Source of the DNA: Pedobacter steynii
GTDB taxonomy: Bacteria > Bacteroidota > Bacteroidia > Sphingobacteriales > Sphingobacteriaceae
Reading direction: 5' to 3'
Assembly: GCF_001721645.1 (NCBI RefSeq)
Contig: NZ_CP017141.1
Location: forward strand, 3,906,001-3,970,000
DNA: 64,000 bases
The notes under the pieces were generated by a model that worked only from the letters and a program-made list of their open reading frames with translations, was not told the origin of the DNA and did no database searches. Below, piece by piece: positions 17,756 to 27,002 of the stretch (position 1 is its first letter; each line of letters opens with the position of its first letter). Position numbers and translations under genes: made by a program.

Positions 17756-18094
17756 TTAATTCCAATATGTTCCGTTCAATCCCAAGACAGTCCCCAGCCA
17801 TAGCCCGATGATGAATACAATCAGACTCAATATATTAGTTAGTATTCTTCTCCAGCCACCCTGATCACTCAGGTGATCCATCATATAATTAAATACGCCT
17901 CCCATAGAGCCGGCTAAGGGAACAATGATCAAAGGTTTGATCATCCATAATTTTCCCCAGGCCGGATTAGGCTCACCAGCGCCAAGAAGAAAGATCGTGA
18001 TCAGAATTAATGCGATTAATGCGCCCAATATCATTCGTTTACCTAGTGAAACCCAATGGATTGGTTGTGTTGTTAAATTGTTTGTCTGTGTCAT
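17756..18094 (-). CDS. Small three-helix membrane protein
   Basis: 112 residues with hydrophobic stretches at about 20-42, 53-70 and 88-108, and a GGVFNYMMDHLSDQGGWRRI loop. I recognise it only as a conserved small membrane protein of Sphingobacteria. Some relatives carry potassium-transporter names, for which the sequence gives no support. It is first in a two-gene operon with the DUF4153-like gene and sits behind a promoter with two palindromes. Confidence 0.7.
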   Translation of the reverse strand: MTQTNNLTTQPIHWVSLGKRMILGALIALILITIFLLGAGEPNPAWGKLWMIKPLIIVPLAGSMGGVFNYMMDHLSDQGGWRRILTNILSLIVFIIGLWLGTVLGLNGTYWN

Positions 18095-18130
18095 GGCAGT
18101 TTAGTTGTATAAGTTGTTTAATGCTAAAAG

Positions 18131-18177
18131 TACTTTGTAGTACAAAGTTAAATAAAAGTACTTTGCATTTCAAAGTA
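18131..18177 (-). promoter_or_regulatory. Promoter with paired palindromes upstream of the membrane-protein operon
   Basis: On the minus strand TTTG (plus 18171-18174), 20 bases, then TAACTTTG (plus 18143-18150): a full Bacteroidota promoter. Two palindromes ACTTTG-N5-CAAAGT lie at 18132-18148 and 18160-18176 (the second extends to 7-bp arms, 18159-18177). One covers the -7 box and the other the -33 box, with centres 28 bp apart. This is a strong arrangement for repression by a dimeric regulator, which is not encoded nearby. Confidence 0.7.
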
Positions 18178-18227
18178 TTATTGATAAAATATTTTGTTAC
18201 TGCGTGTTAGGTAGGAAACAGGGGGCT

Positions 18228-18866
18228 TTATTTTTTCTCGGCCCAGATATAGGCTCTTCTGGTTGGGTATGCCATGCCTTCCCGTGGGGGCCTCTCTATA
18301 GCGTCAGTTATATTAAACCCCGTTTCATTAAGCAATACTATAATATCTTCTGTTTTGAAAAAGTATAAGTCAATATCTATTTCCTTGTCATGAGCTTTGT
18401 CAAAATGAACGATTTCATCTCCAGCGTGAAAAGAAAATAAAAAGTCCGCCCCGGTTTTCAATACCCTGTTTATTTCTCCGAAACATTTCCTTACCTGTTC
18501 AGTGTTAAAATGTACTATGGAATAGAATGCAAGTGCACTTCCAAGATATTCTGATGGATAACCGATGTTTAGCAAATCCCCGGTCTCAAATTTAATCTCA
18601 GGGGAAAGTCTCCGTGCAGCGTTAACCATTGCTGGTGAGAGATCGATGCCGACAATGTCTTTTAGACCGTTTTCGTACAGAAATCTTGTGGTTTGTCCGG
18701 GACCACAGCCAAAGTCGGCACATAATCCTTTGTCTTTATTTACAGCTGCAAATTCCTTCAATAACAACTGGTCAAGATGTTTTTTTGACAGTTCATCCCA
18801 ACGATCGGCCGCATAGTCGTCGGCTACCTTATTGTAACAACTTAATACTTTCTCTTGTGAATTCAT
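18228..18866 (-). CDS. Class I SAM-dependent methyltransferase
   Basis: 212 residues from the ATG at 18866 (a longer in-frame extension to 18968 lacks conserved sequence). Motif I is CADFGCGPGQTTRFL, motif II DIVGIDLSPAMVNAARRL, and motif IV LAFYSIVHFNTEQVRKCFGEINRVLKTGADFLFSFH, as in Methyltransf_11/25 proteins. The substrate cannot be read from the sequence. It stands alone between the membrane operon and the first tRNA pair. Confidence 0.8.
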   Translation of the reverse strand: MNSQEKVLSCYNKVADDYAADRWDELSKKHLDQLLLKEFAAVNKDKGLCADFGCGPGQTTRFLYENGLKDIVGIDLSPAMVNAARRLSPEIKFETGDLLNIGYPSEYLGSALAFYSIVHFNTEQVRKCFGEINRVLKTGADFLFSFHAGDEIVHFDKAHDKEIDIDLYFFKTEDIIVLLNETGFNITDAIERPPREGMAYPTRRAYIWAEKK

Positions 18867-19002
18867 TTTATTCGTCGTTTGAAGCGTATCATATTCCTCT
18901 CGTTCCCGAGATATTTTGAAGAAAAGAAGATACGGTTTTTTTTCTTTTTCAAGTCTGGTAAAAGTCAAACAGTAGAGGTCAAGGAAAATTCAGCTGGAAT
19001 AA

Positions 19003-19033
19003 AAAAGGCTAACATTATAAATGCTAGCCTTTT
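19003..19033 (-). terminator. Terminator of the first tRNA-Gly/tRNA-Leu unit
   Basis: Fourteen-base arms AAAAGGCTAACATT and AATGCTAGCCTTTT pair with one wobble on the minus strand. A T-run follows in the direction of tRNA transcription, 24 bases after the tRNA-Leu 3' end. Confidence 0.7.
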
Positions 19034-19056
19034 ACAGGGTATGTAAACCTGTTTAG

Positions 19057-19141
19057 TACTCAGAGCGGGAATCGAACCCGCACGACTTTTAAGGTCACAG
19101 GATTTTAAGTCCTGCGTGTCTACCAGTTCCACCATCTGAGC
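19057..19141 (-). tRNA. tRNA-Leu (anticodon TAA), copy 1
   Basis: 85-base class II tRNA. The acceptor arm GCTCAGA pairs with TCTGAGT, and the anticodon stem CAGGA/TCCTG encloses CTTAAAA, giving anticodon TAA. A long variable arm and T-loop GGTTCGATTC follow. CCA is not encoded. It is identical to the copy at 28690-28774 and follows tRNA-Gly by 49 bases in the same transcript. Confidence 0.95.
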
Positions 19142-19190
19142 AGGTGATTACCTTTTAAAAATAAATGCCTCCATGTGATGAAGGCATTAG

Positions 19191-19263
<73 letters not shown>

Positions 19264-19433
19264 GTTGATGACGTTACGAAGATAGATATACTTTTCATTT
19301 TTCCCTACTCTCTTTTAAAGATTTCACCGAATGGACTGGATTTCAAGCAATAAAAATTAATATTTTTTTTCGAATATCTCTTTTTTAAGGGGCTTTAAGG
19401 TTGTTTAGCCCTGAAATCAGGTTTTTCCTGGAA

Positions 19434-20285
19434 TTACGGATGATCACTTTTAGGAATGCAAAACCCTTTTCCGATAAGTTCATTTAAAAATTTCTGTGGT
19501 GTAGTGCCCATAAAATATCTAAAATCTTTGATGAGATGGCTCTGATCGTAATAGCCGTAAGTATGAATAAGGTCGAATAAATTCAATGTTTCATCCTTTT
19601 GATTCATGATATGATGAACTATATCTTTGAACCTTAAAAACCGGAGTAATTCTTTAGGCGAATAGCCAGCATATTTTTGAAAGCGGAGCTGGATACTTCG
19701 TTCTGTCAGCCGGGTTTCGGAAGCGATGGCTTTTACCGGATGAATCATCGGATTGTGAAAATATGAAGCTCCGTCCAGTAAGGGTTTCGAGGCGGCATCT
19801 GTCGGTTCAATAAATTGGGAGGCATAGGAACTGAGTAGTTGAATCCTTTCTTGTAAATCCTCCAATACATTTATTTTTTTCCAGAGTTCTGAGAAACAGG
19901 TTTTATCAATAAGAATATCAGGATCGAAAACTTCTTTGGCCCCGAGCTCATTCATGGGTAATTTAAAAAGTCTGTAAAAGCCATTGAGGGTAAAATTTGC
20001 AACGATGGCATTGGTTCCTGGTTGTAATTCATAATTCAATAACTTTCTAAGCGGGCCTATCGCTGCGGTACGGTAGATGGTTGCGGTTCCAGGGCTTTCC
20101 TCATTGAAGGAAATCCGAATGGGAGGACCAAAGTTGAAAACCAGTAACATCTCAAAATTCGGGGCAAGGTGTTTGACTACGCTTTCTGCTTTGGCTGAAG
20201 TCTGGAATTGATAGAAATGGCTTAAAACACCATTTAATGGAGTATCAACATCAAACAGATGAGCCTCAAAATTCTTTTCTTCCAT
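19434..20285 (-). CDS. AraC-family transcriptional regulator
   Basis: 283 residues. The N-terminal ~150 residues resemble the DUF6597-type sensor of this subgroup (FYQFQTSAKAESVVKHLAPNFEMLLVFNFG). The C-terminal HTH units are ASETRLTERSIQLRFQKYAGYSPKELLRFLRF and LFDLIHTYGYYDQSHLIKDFRYFMGTTPQKF. It is divergent from the DoxX-like gene at 20433 with 147 bases between, so that gene is its likely target. Confidence 0.85.
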   Translation of the reverse strand: MEEKNFEAHLFDVDTPLNGVLSHFYQFQTSAKAESVVKHLAPNFEMLLVFNFGPPIRISFNEESPGTATIYRTAAIGPLRKLLNYELQPGTNAIVANFTLNGFYRLFKLPMNELGAKEVFDPDILIDKTCFSELWKKINVLEDLQERIQLLSSYASQFIEPTDAASKPLLDGASYFHNPMIHPVKAIASETRLTERSIQLRFQKYAGYSPKELLRFLRFKDIVHHIMNQKDETLNLFDLIHTYGYYDQSHLIKDFRYFMGTTPQKFLNELIGKGFCIPKSDHP

Positions 20286-20432
20286 ATCAGCCTGTATTTT
20301 GATTTCCCTCGTATTTTACACCAAAGGGTTAACGGTTATACAAATTTACCTAAATCAGGACCAATATCATTGGTAATAAAAGCAATGTTTTTTATGTAGA
20401 TTTATAACAGTATCTATCCTAAATCTTTGACA

Positions 20433-20786
20433 ATGGTTCTTAAAGTTATAAATGCCGCTTTGATCTTATTCGCCGTGTTCATGGGCTTAAAGCAAGGTTG
20501 GGCCATGGTAAATGGTAAACCGGAAATGTTGGAAATGTTTGAAAAATGGAACTTTAACAAGACGGGAGTAATGGTCAATGGATTGATCACTATGGTGAGC
20601 GCCGTATTCATTCTTTTTCCAAGAACATTCCTTTTGGGGAATTTCCTGATGGGAGCGGGGATCTTAATGATCATCTGTCTGCAATTGCTAAACAAGGACC
20701 TTAAAGGAGCAGCAATTGAGTTGCCTTTTTTGGCCCTGAATCTGTTGATCATCTATTTTCAATACCCGCTGGCTAAAACAACCTGA
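20433..20786 (+). CDS. DoxX-like small membrane protein
   Basis: 117 residues from ATG 20433 (a TTG six bases upstream is in frame). Four hydrophobic helices occur, with GLKQGWAMVNGKPEMLEMFEKWNFNKTGVMVNGLITMVSAVFILFP matching the size and layout of DoxX/DoxD-like proteins. Function in the inner membrane is unknown. It is paired divergently with an AraC regulator. Confidence 0.6.
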   Translation: MVLKVINAALILFAVFMGLKQGWAMVNGKPEMLEMFEKWNFNKTGVMVNGLITMVSAVFILFPRTFLLGNFLMGAGILMIICLQLLNKDLKGAAIELPFLALNLLIIYFQYPLAKTT

Positions 20787-20839
20787 TCGTAGCGATTAAA
20801 CATCTGCGTTACTAGACAAAATTGAGCGGGAGCCGATCG

Positions 20840-23800
20840 TTATTGTAGGGAGAGAGGAGCGGGTGTTATATATTCCGGCTCTGCTTTAAAACTGATGGTA
20901 AATTTACTTCCCTTTCCCTGTTCGCTTTCCACATGGATGTTGCCACTGGTGGCGTCTACTATCTTTTTAGCAAGATACAGGCCGATACCCCGACCCTCGA
21001 TGTCCTGATGGAGTCTTCCATACATATCAAAAATGCGTGCCAAATCTTCTTTGGACATTCCAAGGCCATTATCTTCAACAGATAACATGATCGTATCGTC
21101 CTCTTTGAAGGTTCGGATTGTGATTGCCGGAGATTGATTTCCCTTGAATTTAATCGCATTGGAAATCAAATTATATAAGATACTCCTTAGGTTTTTTTTT
21201 GAAAATAAGATATGGGGCACCTTTAGATCTCTGGTGATGACCGCTCCTGATGATTTTATTTTATCATCCAGACTCCATTCGATATTGTCTACGATTTCCT
21301 CGATATCAACCAGCTCCATTGTGATCATATCACTTTCCAGTTTAGCTATAATGGCAATATCATCGATAAGTGCGCGGAACTTTTTAACAGAGGAATTAAT
21401 GATCGTTAAAAATTTACTAAGATCAGGATCTGTGACCTTTCTGTTCATCATGCTAATACTGACTTCTATGTTGCCCAATGGAGCTAAGAGATCATGTGAA
21501 GCGGTATTTGCAAAGTTGTCAAGATCTGCATTGATGCGTAGGAGGCTCTTATTTTTCTTATCCAGTTCATGCTGAGTTCTTTTCAATTCAGTGATATCAT
21601 TAAAGGTAATGATGGCGCCATTACTCTTGTTGTCAGATTGTATATAAGGCATAGTCATGATCTGATACCATTTACCGTTATTGGTTTCAATTTCTTTGGT
21701 AATGATGCTCCCTTCTATGAGTACCTGTCTGATGTCATCTATAATCGTTTCAAATTTGATATTTGTTGAAATATTACTGATTGGCCTTCCAATATCGCTC
21801 TCTAATAAATTGATTTGTTTTACCGTACCTGGCGAAAACTTCATGAGTAACAGTTCATTGTCGATAAACAACTGCCCGTTAATGTTGCTTCTGAAATAGT
21901 TATTCAGGTCGTCATTAATTTCCAGTAGCTCTTTGTTTTTAATTTGATAGTTGGAGTTAATTGTGTCCAGCTCTTCATTTACAGATTGCATTTCCTCATT
22001 GGTACTTTGCATTTCTTCATTTGCGGAAAGTAACTCTTCATTAAAGGATTGCATATTTTCATTGGAAGCATCAAGCTGCTCATATGCGGAATGAAGCTTG
22101 TTCTTAAGTTCTTTTAATTCATCTTCGATGTTCATGATATACTGGTTGAGGTATAGCTTTTCATCAAATGCAACGTCATTCTGTGAAGAGCTGTTTTTCA
22201 ATTTGTCCTCGCTAAAAGTCACCATAAATAACAACTGCTCGTCTTTTTTGACCAGTAGGGGACTAACAGACAGACTGACACTCACAGAAGATTCTCCATG
22301 TTTTATTTTCATCCCATTAACCGTCGCCTTTTTATTATTCTTGAGGCTTTTGGCTTTTAAGGTATTGAGTGCGACCGCAAGCGTTTTTGGTAAAAGTTCT
22401 TCCAGGTTTGAGTTAAAATTCTTTTGAAGCAGATATTTAGTGGTGTCGCCATAAGTCTTTATAACATGGTTACTTTCATCAATGCATATAATCAGGTAAT
22501 CCAGTTCTTCGGTGAGTTTTTTGTTAACCGCTTCGGCTAAAGTATGATTGGTGTTTTTAGATCCTTCCTCCCTGGAAAGGAGATAAGGAGCCCGTTTGGT
22601 ATCTAATAATTCGGGAAGGGAGAAGGTATCAAAACGAACAGTTCTTTTTGTTTCCAGGTTTTTATAAATCTTCCATTTTTTGTCAACCACTTCTAGGTTT
22701 TTAATGATAGGAATCGGATTTTCACTGGAACCAAGAAATAAGTATCCGTCTACTTTCAGCCCGAAGAGCAGCATGGTAAAGATCTTTTTTTGCAGGATGG
22801 GGGTCATGTATATCAGTAAATTGCGGCAACTGATGAAATGCATATTGCAATAGGGTGGGTTTTTGACGAGGTCATGCTGGGCAAAAATGACCATCTTCCG
22901 GATCTCTGATTTTACCCGATAACTGTTTCTGTCTTCTGTAAAATACTTTTCCAGTCGGTCAGGAGATACATCTTTCAGAATGCCCTGGCTATAGATTCCT
23001 TTACCTGCATGAACCAATGCTGAACTGTCAATATCTGTAGCAAATATTTTGACCGCCGTATCAGCAAATTTTCCGGTCAGTAATTCAGCAATAAGAATAG
23101 CCATTGAGTATACTTCTTCTCCGGTAGCACAACCCGCAATCCATATTTTTAACTCTTCTCCGGGAACGAGTTTTTCTAATATTCCTGGTAATACTTTGCT
23201 TTTAATATATTCGAAAGCCCCCTTATCTCTAAAAAAAGAGGTGACGCTGATAAGAAACTCTTTCGAAAGCGCCTCTAATTCCTCCGGGCTCGTTTTTAGA
23301 AAATCAAGATAACCGTCAAGCGAATTGAAATTACTAAAAGCAGCTCTTCTTTTTGTTCTTCTGATAATGGTGGTTTGCTTGTATTCTGAAAAATCAAGAA
23401 GTGAATTTTCCTTGATTAAGTCAACAATGGCAATGATATTCTTCTTGTCTTCCTGACTATCATATAGCAAGTCCGCTCCATGTTTGATATAATCTTCAAT
23501 TACATTGGGCATGAGTTCAGGTTCCAGAATGAAATCTACCATTCCTGTAGCGATTGCTTTGGAAGGCATACTGCCATAGGCTGTAGTCTCCGGGTTCCTG
23601 GCAATCACCATTCCACCAATATTCTTTATGGCTTTAATTCCCTCAGTGCCATCACTCCCAAGACCGGAAAGAATGATCCCAATTGCACGCTCCTGACTGT
23701 TAGCTGCCAGTGAACTAAAAAATATGTCAATCGTTAAATGGGGAGTATTCTCCTTTTCTTTAGGTGTTAAATATAACGTGTCTTTATAGATGGTCATCAT

Positions 23801-24049
23801 CTGATCATTGGGAATCAGATATACCTTATTACACTCCACAGCCATTCCTTCTTCGGCTTGTTTTACTTCAAGCTTACTATGTCTGGCGAGTAACTCTACC
23901 ATCCTGCTCTTAAAATCTGCAGATAGGTGCTGTATAATGATATAGGATACAGCATCGGAAGGAGTGTGATCGAAAAACGAATTAATTTCCTCCAGGCCAC
24001 CGGCGGATGCACCAATTGCAATAATATGGTGAGGTTTTGTTGTAGACAT
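20840..24049 (-). CDS. CheB-CheR-PAS hybrid sensor histidine kinase
   Basis: 1069 residues. The CheB methylesterase domain has Ser15 (GASAGGLEE), His41 (IIQHLSADF) and an Asp near 133 (LSGLGSDGTEG), so the catalytic triad looks intact. CheR comes next (IWIAGCATGEEVYSMAIL, KIFATDIDSSALVHAGKGIY, MHFISCRNLLIYM). Then a glutamate-rich coiled coil with repeated NEEMQS units, a PAS domain, HisKA (ANTASHDLLAPLGNIEVS) and HATPase_c (NLISNAIKFKGN, VEDNGLGMSKEDLARIF, GRGIGLYLAKKIV). No chemoreceptor or other che gene is nearby, so the target is probably not classical chemotaxis. Likely soluble: no clear membrane helices. Confidence 0.92.
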   Translation of the reverse strand: MSTTKPHHIIAIGASAGGLEEINSFFDHTPSDAVSYIIIQHLSADFKSRMVELLARHSKLEVKQAEEGMAVECNKVYLIPNDQMMTIYKDTLYLTPKEKENTPHLTIDIFFSSLAANSQERAIGIILSGLGSDGTEGIKAIKNIGGMVIARNPETTAYGSMPSKAIATGMVDFILEPELMPNVIEDYIKHGADLLYDSQEDKKNIIAIVDLIKENSLLDFSEYKQTTIIRRTKRRAAFSNFNSLDGYLDFLKTSPEELEALSKEFLISVTSFFRDKGAFEYIKSKVLPGILEKLVPGEELKIWIAGCATGEEVYSMAILIAELLTGKFADTAVKIFATDIDSSALVHAGKGIYSQGILKDVSPDRLEKYFTEDRNSYRVKSEIRKMVIFAQHDLVKNPPYCNMHFISCRNLLIYMTPILQKKIFTMLLFGLKVDGYLFLGSSENPIPIIKNLEVVDKKWKIYKNLETKRTVRFDTFSLPELLDTKRAPYLLSREEGSKNTNHTLAEAVNKKLTEELDYLIICIDESNHVIKTYGDTTKYLLQKNFNSNLEELLPKTLAVALNTLKAKSLKNNKKATVNGMKIKHGESSVSVSLSVSPLLVKKDEQLLFMVTFSEDKLKNSSSQNDVAFDEKLYLNQYIMNIEDELKELKNKLHSAYEQLDASNENMQSFNEELLSANEEMQSTNEEMQSVNEELDTINSNYQIKNKELLEINDDLNNYFRSNINGQLFIDNELLLMKFSPGTVKQINLLESDIGRPISNISTNIKFETIIDDIRQVLIEGSIITKEIETNNGKWYQIMTMPYIQSDNKSNGAIITFNDITELKRTQHELDKKNKSLLRINADLDNFANTASHDLLAPLGNIEVSISMMNRKVTDPDLSKFLTIINSSVKKFRALIDDIAIIAKLESDMITMELVDIEEIVDNIEWSLDDKIKSSGAVITRDLKVPHILFSKKNLRSILYNLISNAIKFKGNQSPAITIRTFKEDDTIMLSVEDNGLGMSKEDLARIFDMYGRLHQDIEGRGIGLYLAKKIVDATSGNIHVESEQGKGSKFTISFKAEPEYITPAPLSLQ

Positions 24050-24166
24050 GCTATGGTTTTGAGCTTTTGTTAGGGCATCAGATCAGTTTCCCGGAAGAAT
24101 GGGTAAAGGAAGTAATCAAATATACTATTAAATTTCTGAAAATGAACTTCTTATTTGTCCTATAGG

Positions 24167-25024
24167 CTACTTGATTAGCTGTTTTCTATAAGCCCCAGGG
24201 GTAATGCCTCTGTGCTTTTTAAACAACCGTGATAAATAGCTTTCATCGGTGAAATTTAATTCTTCGGCAATTTCACTAATGCGCATATTGCTATGGGCAA
24301 GTCTGGTTTCAACGAGCTTCAATCTGTAGTTGATGACGTAATCCTGAATACTCTCTCCGGTACGTTCCCTGAAAAGCTCCCCAAGGTAGTTCGGGGAAAA
24401 ATGAAAATGAGCTGCAATTGCCTTAATCCGGAGATACTCTGGTTCAGCAATGTGTTGTTGTAAATAAGCAACAATTTGGATGATGTCGTTTTTAGGTGTT
24501 TTCTTTCGCAGTTTAGGAGGCTCTGTTAAGGAGATGTTACGGGCAAGAATATTAACCAAAGTAGAAACAGACTGACGGATAACCAAAAGGTAACCCGCTT
24601 CTTTCTGCTGGTATTCCCGGATAATTGCCGATAGCAGTGCCTTTCCAAATTGTTCATCTTCAGAATTGCGGTATACACAGCCCGCTTTGGCATGGAGATT
24701 ATTAAAGAGGTATTGTGCCTTTTTTGTCCAATCACAGAATTCCAGTTCTTCTACCTCATTTTTAAATTGAGAGAAAGATAAATCGTTGAAACGGATGAAC
24801 AGAAAGTTCGTCCTGGATTGCAACTTAAATGTGTATTTATCTTCCGGGCTGAGCAGGAATATCTTTCCTTCATAATAGTCATGTGTATTGCCGTTAATCA
24901 GGACCTTTCCCATTCCGGATATCAGGTAAACCAACTCAAATACATGAGGTGTTGACGGGTTCTTCCAGGTATCTGTTTCCAGCAAAAACAGATCAAAAGG
25001 CTGCTTTTTACCTTTAGTATACAT
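24167..25024 (-). CDS. AraC-family regulator divergent from an MFS exporter
   Basis: 285 residues from the ATG at 25024; an in-frame TTG at 25123 would add 33 residues but overlap the divergent gene. The N-terminal cupin segment reads PHVFELVYLISGMGKVLINGNTHDYYEGKIFLLSPED. The C-terminal HTH pair is IKAIAAHFHFSPNYLGELFRERTGES and RISEIAEELNFTDESYLSRLFKKHRGITPGAYRK. Its divergent position suggests control of the transporter at 25110. Confidence 0.8.
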   Translation of the reverse strand: MYTKGKKQPFDLFLLETDTWKNPSTPHVFELVYLISGMGKVLINGNTHDYYEGKIFLLSPEDKYTFKLQSRTNFLFIRFNDLSFSQFKNEVEELEFCDWTKKAQYLFNNLHAKAGCVYRNSEDEQFGKALLSAIIREYQQKEAGYLLVIRQSVSTLVNILARNISLTEPPKLRKKTPKNDIIQIVAYLQQHIAEPEYLRIKAIAAHFHFSPNYLGELFRERTGESIQDYVINYRLKLVETRLAHSNMRISEIAEELNFTDESYLSRLFKKHRGITPGAYRKQLIK

Positions 25025-25109
25025 ATCGGCAAATGTACCGGATAATCCTCTTAAAGTCCAATTTTTCTCCCGGGCATTAGCGCTTCCTTTGTGGCCTAAA
25101 ATAATTTGT

Positions 25110-26510
25110 ATGCAAGAAAGCAATGTGACTATACCCTATCCCGCCAGATGGCAGGCTTTAGCAGTATTATTAATGGGTGCATTCTTATCACCATTGGATT
25201 TCTTTATTGTGAATGTAGCACTGCCGGCTATGCAACAAGGTTTACATGCGAATAGTGCAGAGCTTCAGTTTATTGTTACCGGTTATGGAGCTGCTTATGC
25301 CGTATTTGTGGTAACAGGAGGAAGATTGGGCGATATCTATGGCAGAAAACGCATCTTTATCACTGGAATGTGTCTCTTCACTTTGACTTCTGCAGCCTGC
25401 GCAATCGCAACTAATGCAGAAGTGTTGATTGCGGCCCGTATCTTACAGGGACTGGCAGCAGCGATGCTGGCGCCGCAAGTACTCTCTTCTATCAGAGTGA
25501 TCTTTCCAGCCACAGAACAACCAAAGGCGATGGGTTTATTCGGAGCGACCTTCGGACTGGCTTCTATTGCCGGACAACTTTGTGGGGGAATGCTATTGGA
25601 GTGGCAGCCGTTTGGCCTAACCTGGGAGACCGTATTTCTCATTAATATTCCCATAGGGCTTGTTGCAATTGTGCTGGCTCTGATCTTTATTCCGGAAAAT
25701 CGACCGGAGAAAAGACCGAAGCTGGACATTCCAGGTGTGATCCTCATCTCCATCACCTTATTCTTGTTTATCTACCCGCTAATTAAAGGAAGGGAAGCCG
25801 GATGGCCACTCTGGGTATTCATTTGTATGGCCATGTCTGCGCCTTTTGGCCTTTGGTTTATCCGTACAGAGAAACGCATCACTGCTGAAGGCAAAGATCC
25901 CCTGATTTATCTGAAGTTATTTAAGGATAAGAAATTTGTCGCCGGCCTGACTGTTATTTTTCTTTTTAACAATACAGCCTCTTTTTTTATGATTTATCCG
26001 GTTTATTTGCAAAGTGGTTTTCATTGGACGGTATTGGAGGCAGGTCTGGCCGTATTACCTTATGCCGCGGGATTTTTTATTGGCCCGTTATTGTCGGCAG
26101 TATTATCCAGAAGCTATAAAGATCATGTTTTGACAATTGGATTGAGTTTGTTAACTATTGGATTTGTCCTGTCGGCAGTAGTATTGTGGTATTATCCCTT
26201 ACCGGGTGGGCTTTTATATGGAGCTTTGCTATGTGCCGGAGTGGGACACGGTATTGTAATGCCGGTGGTGGTGAGGCTGGTACTGGCAGATACACCTATT
26301 GCCACCGCTGGCCTGGCTGCGGGAATTGTGAGTACTGCTATTCAGCTGGGAAGCGCGCTGGGAGTGGCGATAATCGGAACGCTATTTTTTAGCATTCTCC
26401 CTCTTGCCGGCAGTTACACCAATGCATTTATGATTGCCATCCTGGTATTGGGATCGCTTGAATTGCTTGCGTTATATTATGGTATAAAATTAAAGAACAG
26501 TAAATATTAA
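25110..26510 (+). CDS. MFS transporter, DHA2 (EmrB-like) family
   Basis: 466 residues and about 14 membrane helices. Helix 1 carries the DHA2 motif SPLDFFIVNVALPAMQ, and the loop 2-3 motif is GGRLGDIYGRKRIF. Drug:proton antiport is the usual role of the family; the substrate here is unknown. The ATG at 25110 gives a normal N-terminus. The adjacent AraC regulator and the small gene 14 bases downstream form a plausible response cassette. Confidence 0.85.
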   Translation: MQESNVTIPYPARWQALAVLLMGAFLSPLDFFIVNVALPAMQQGLHANSAELQFIVTGYGAAYAVFVVTGGRLGDIYGRKRIFITGMCLFTLTSAACAIATNAEVLIAARILQGLAAAMLAPQVLSSIRVIFPATEQPKAMGLFGATFGLASIAGQLCGGMLLEWQPFGLTWETVFLINIPIGLVAIVLALIFIPENRPEKRPKLDIPGVILISITLFLFIYPLIKGREAGWPLWVFICMAMSAPFGLWFIRTEKRITAEGKDPLIYLKLFKDKKFVAGLTVIFLFNNTASFFMIYPVYLQSGFHWTVLEAGLAVLPYAAGFFIGPLLSAVLSRSYKDHVLTIGLSLLTIGFVLSAVVLWYYPLPGGLLYGALLCAGVGHGIVMPVVVRLVLADTPIATAGLAAGIVSTAIQLGSALGVAIIGTLFFSILPLAGSYTNAFMIAILVLGSLELLALYYGIKLKNSKY

Positions 26511-26524
26511 ATAAGACCTTGTAT

Positions 26525-26923
26525 ATGAATTTAAACGAATTGGCTACCCGGGAGATTGTTCGCTTTCATGAGCAGATCGGGAAATGGTTTAGGGGAGAGA
26601 TGAGCCCAAATGAAAAAGAAGAGATGATGGCCTTAACTGCTTTTCATACTGCATTCCAAATGATAAGTCCTTCCGGAGCCTGTATAAACCGGTCTGATCT
26701 GGAAAGTTGGTTGCCATCTGTATACGCTGGAAAGCCTGGTATACTGGTAGAAGTAGCGAAGATTAAAGTACGCTTTGAACAGGCAGGTGCAATATTGATG
26801 GAATATGAAGAGTACCAAAGTGGTGGTGGTACGGAAAACAAACGGATTTCAACAGTCTTGTTTATTCAAACGGAAGAGGGGGGACTTCAATGGTACCAGT
26901 TACATGAAACCTTTCTACCATAA
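26525..26923 (+). CDS. Conserved hypothetical protein, NTF2-like in length and pattern
   Basis: 132 residues from ATG 26525. The layout is an N-terminal helix (LATREIVRFHEQIGKWFRGEM), then alternating strands ending in STVLFIQTEEGGLQWYQLHETFLP, reminiscent of DUF4440/SnoaL-type NTF2 folds. No catalytic motif is evident. It follows the MFS gene by 14 bases and is probably co-transcribed, ending at the terminator at 26930. Confidence 0.65.
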   Translation: MNLNELATREIVRFHEQIGKWFRGEMSPNEKEEMMALTAFHTAFQMISPSGACINRSDLESWLPSVYAGKPGILVEVAKIKVRFEQAGAILMEYEEYQSGGGTENKRISTVLFIQTEEGGLQWYQLHETFLP

Positions 26924-26929
26924 AATGAT

Positions 26930-26962
26930 AAAAAGATGCCCTGGTTTCAAGGGCATCTTTTT
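26930..26962. terminator. Bidirectional intrinsic terminator
   Basis: Perfect 13-base arms AAAAAGATGCCCT / AGGGCATCTTTTT around a 7-base loop, with A- and T-tracts on either side. It lies six bases after the plus-strand stop and serves both convergent genes. Confidence 0.9.
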
Positions 26963-27002
26963 ATTCGGTATTCATCATTAATGTTTTTATTCAGTTTCCT
27001 GA

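Noticed and set aside
18866..18968. N-terminal extension of the methyltransferase
   Set aside because: The added residues are basic and unlike the family, and the internal ATG at 18866 gives a normal N-terminus.
25337..25756. 139-codon minus-strand frame inside the MFS gene
   Set aside because: Shadow of a membrane protein gene with canonical MFS motifs in the plus frame.
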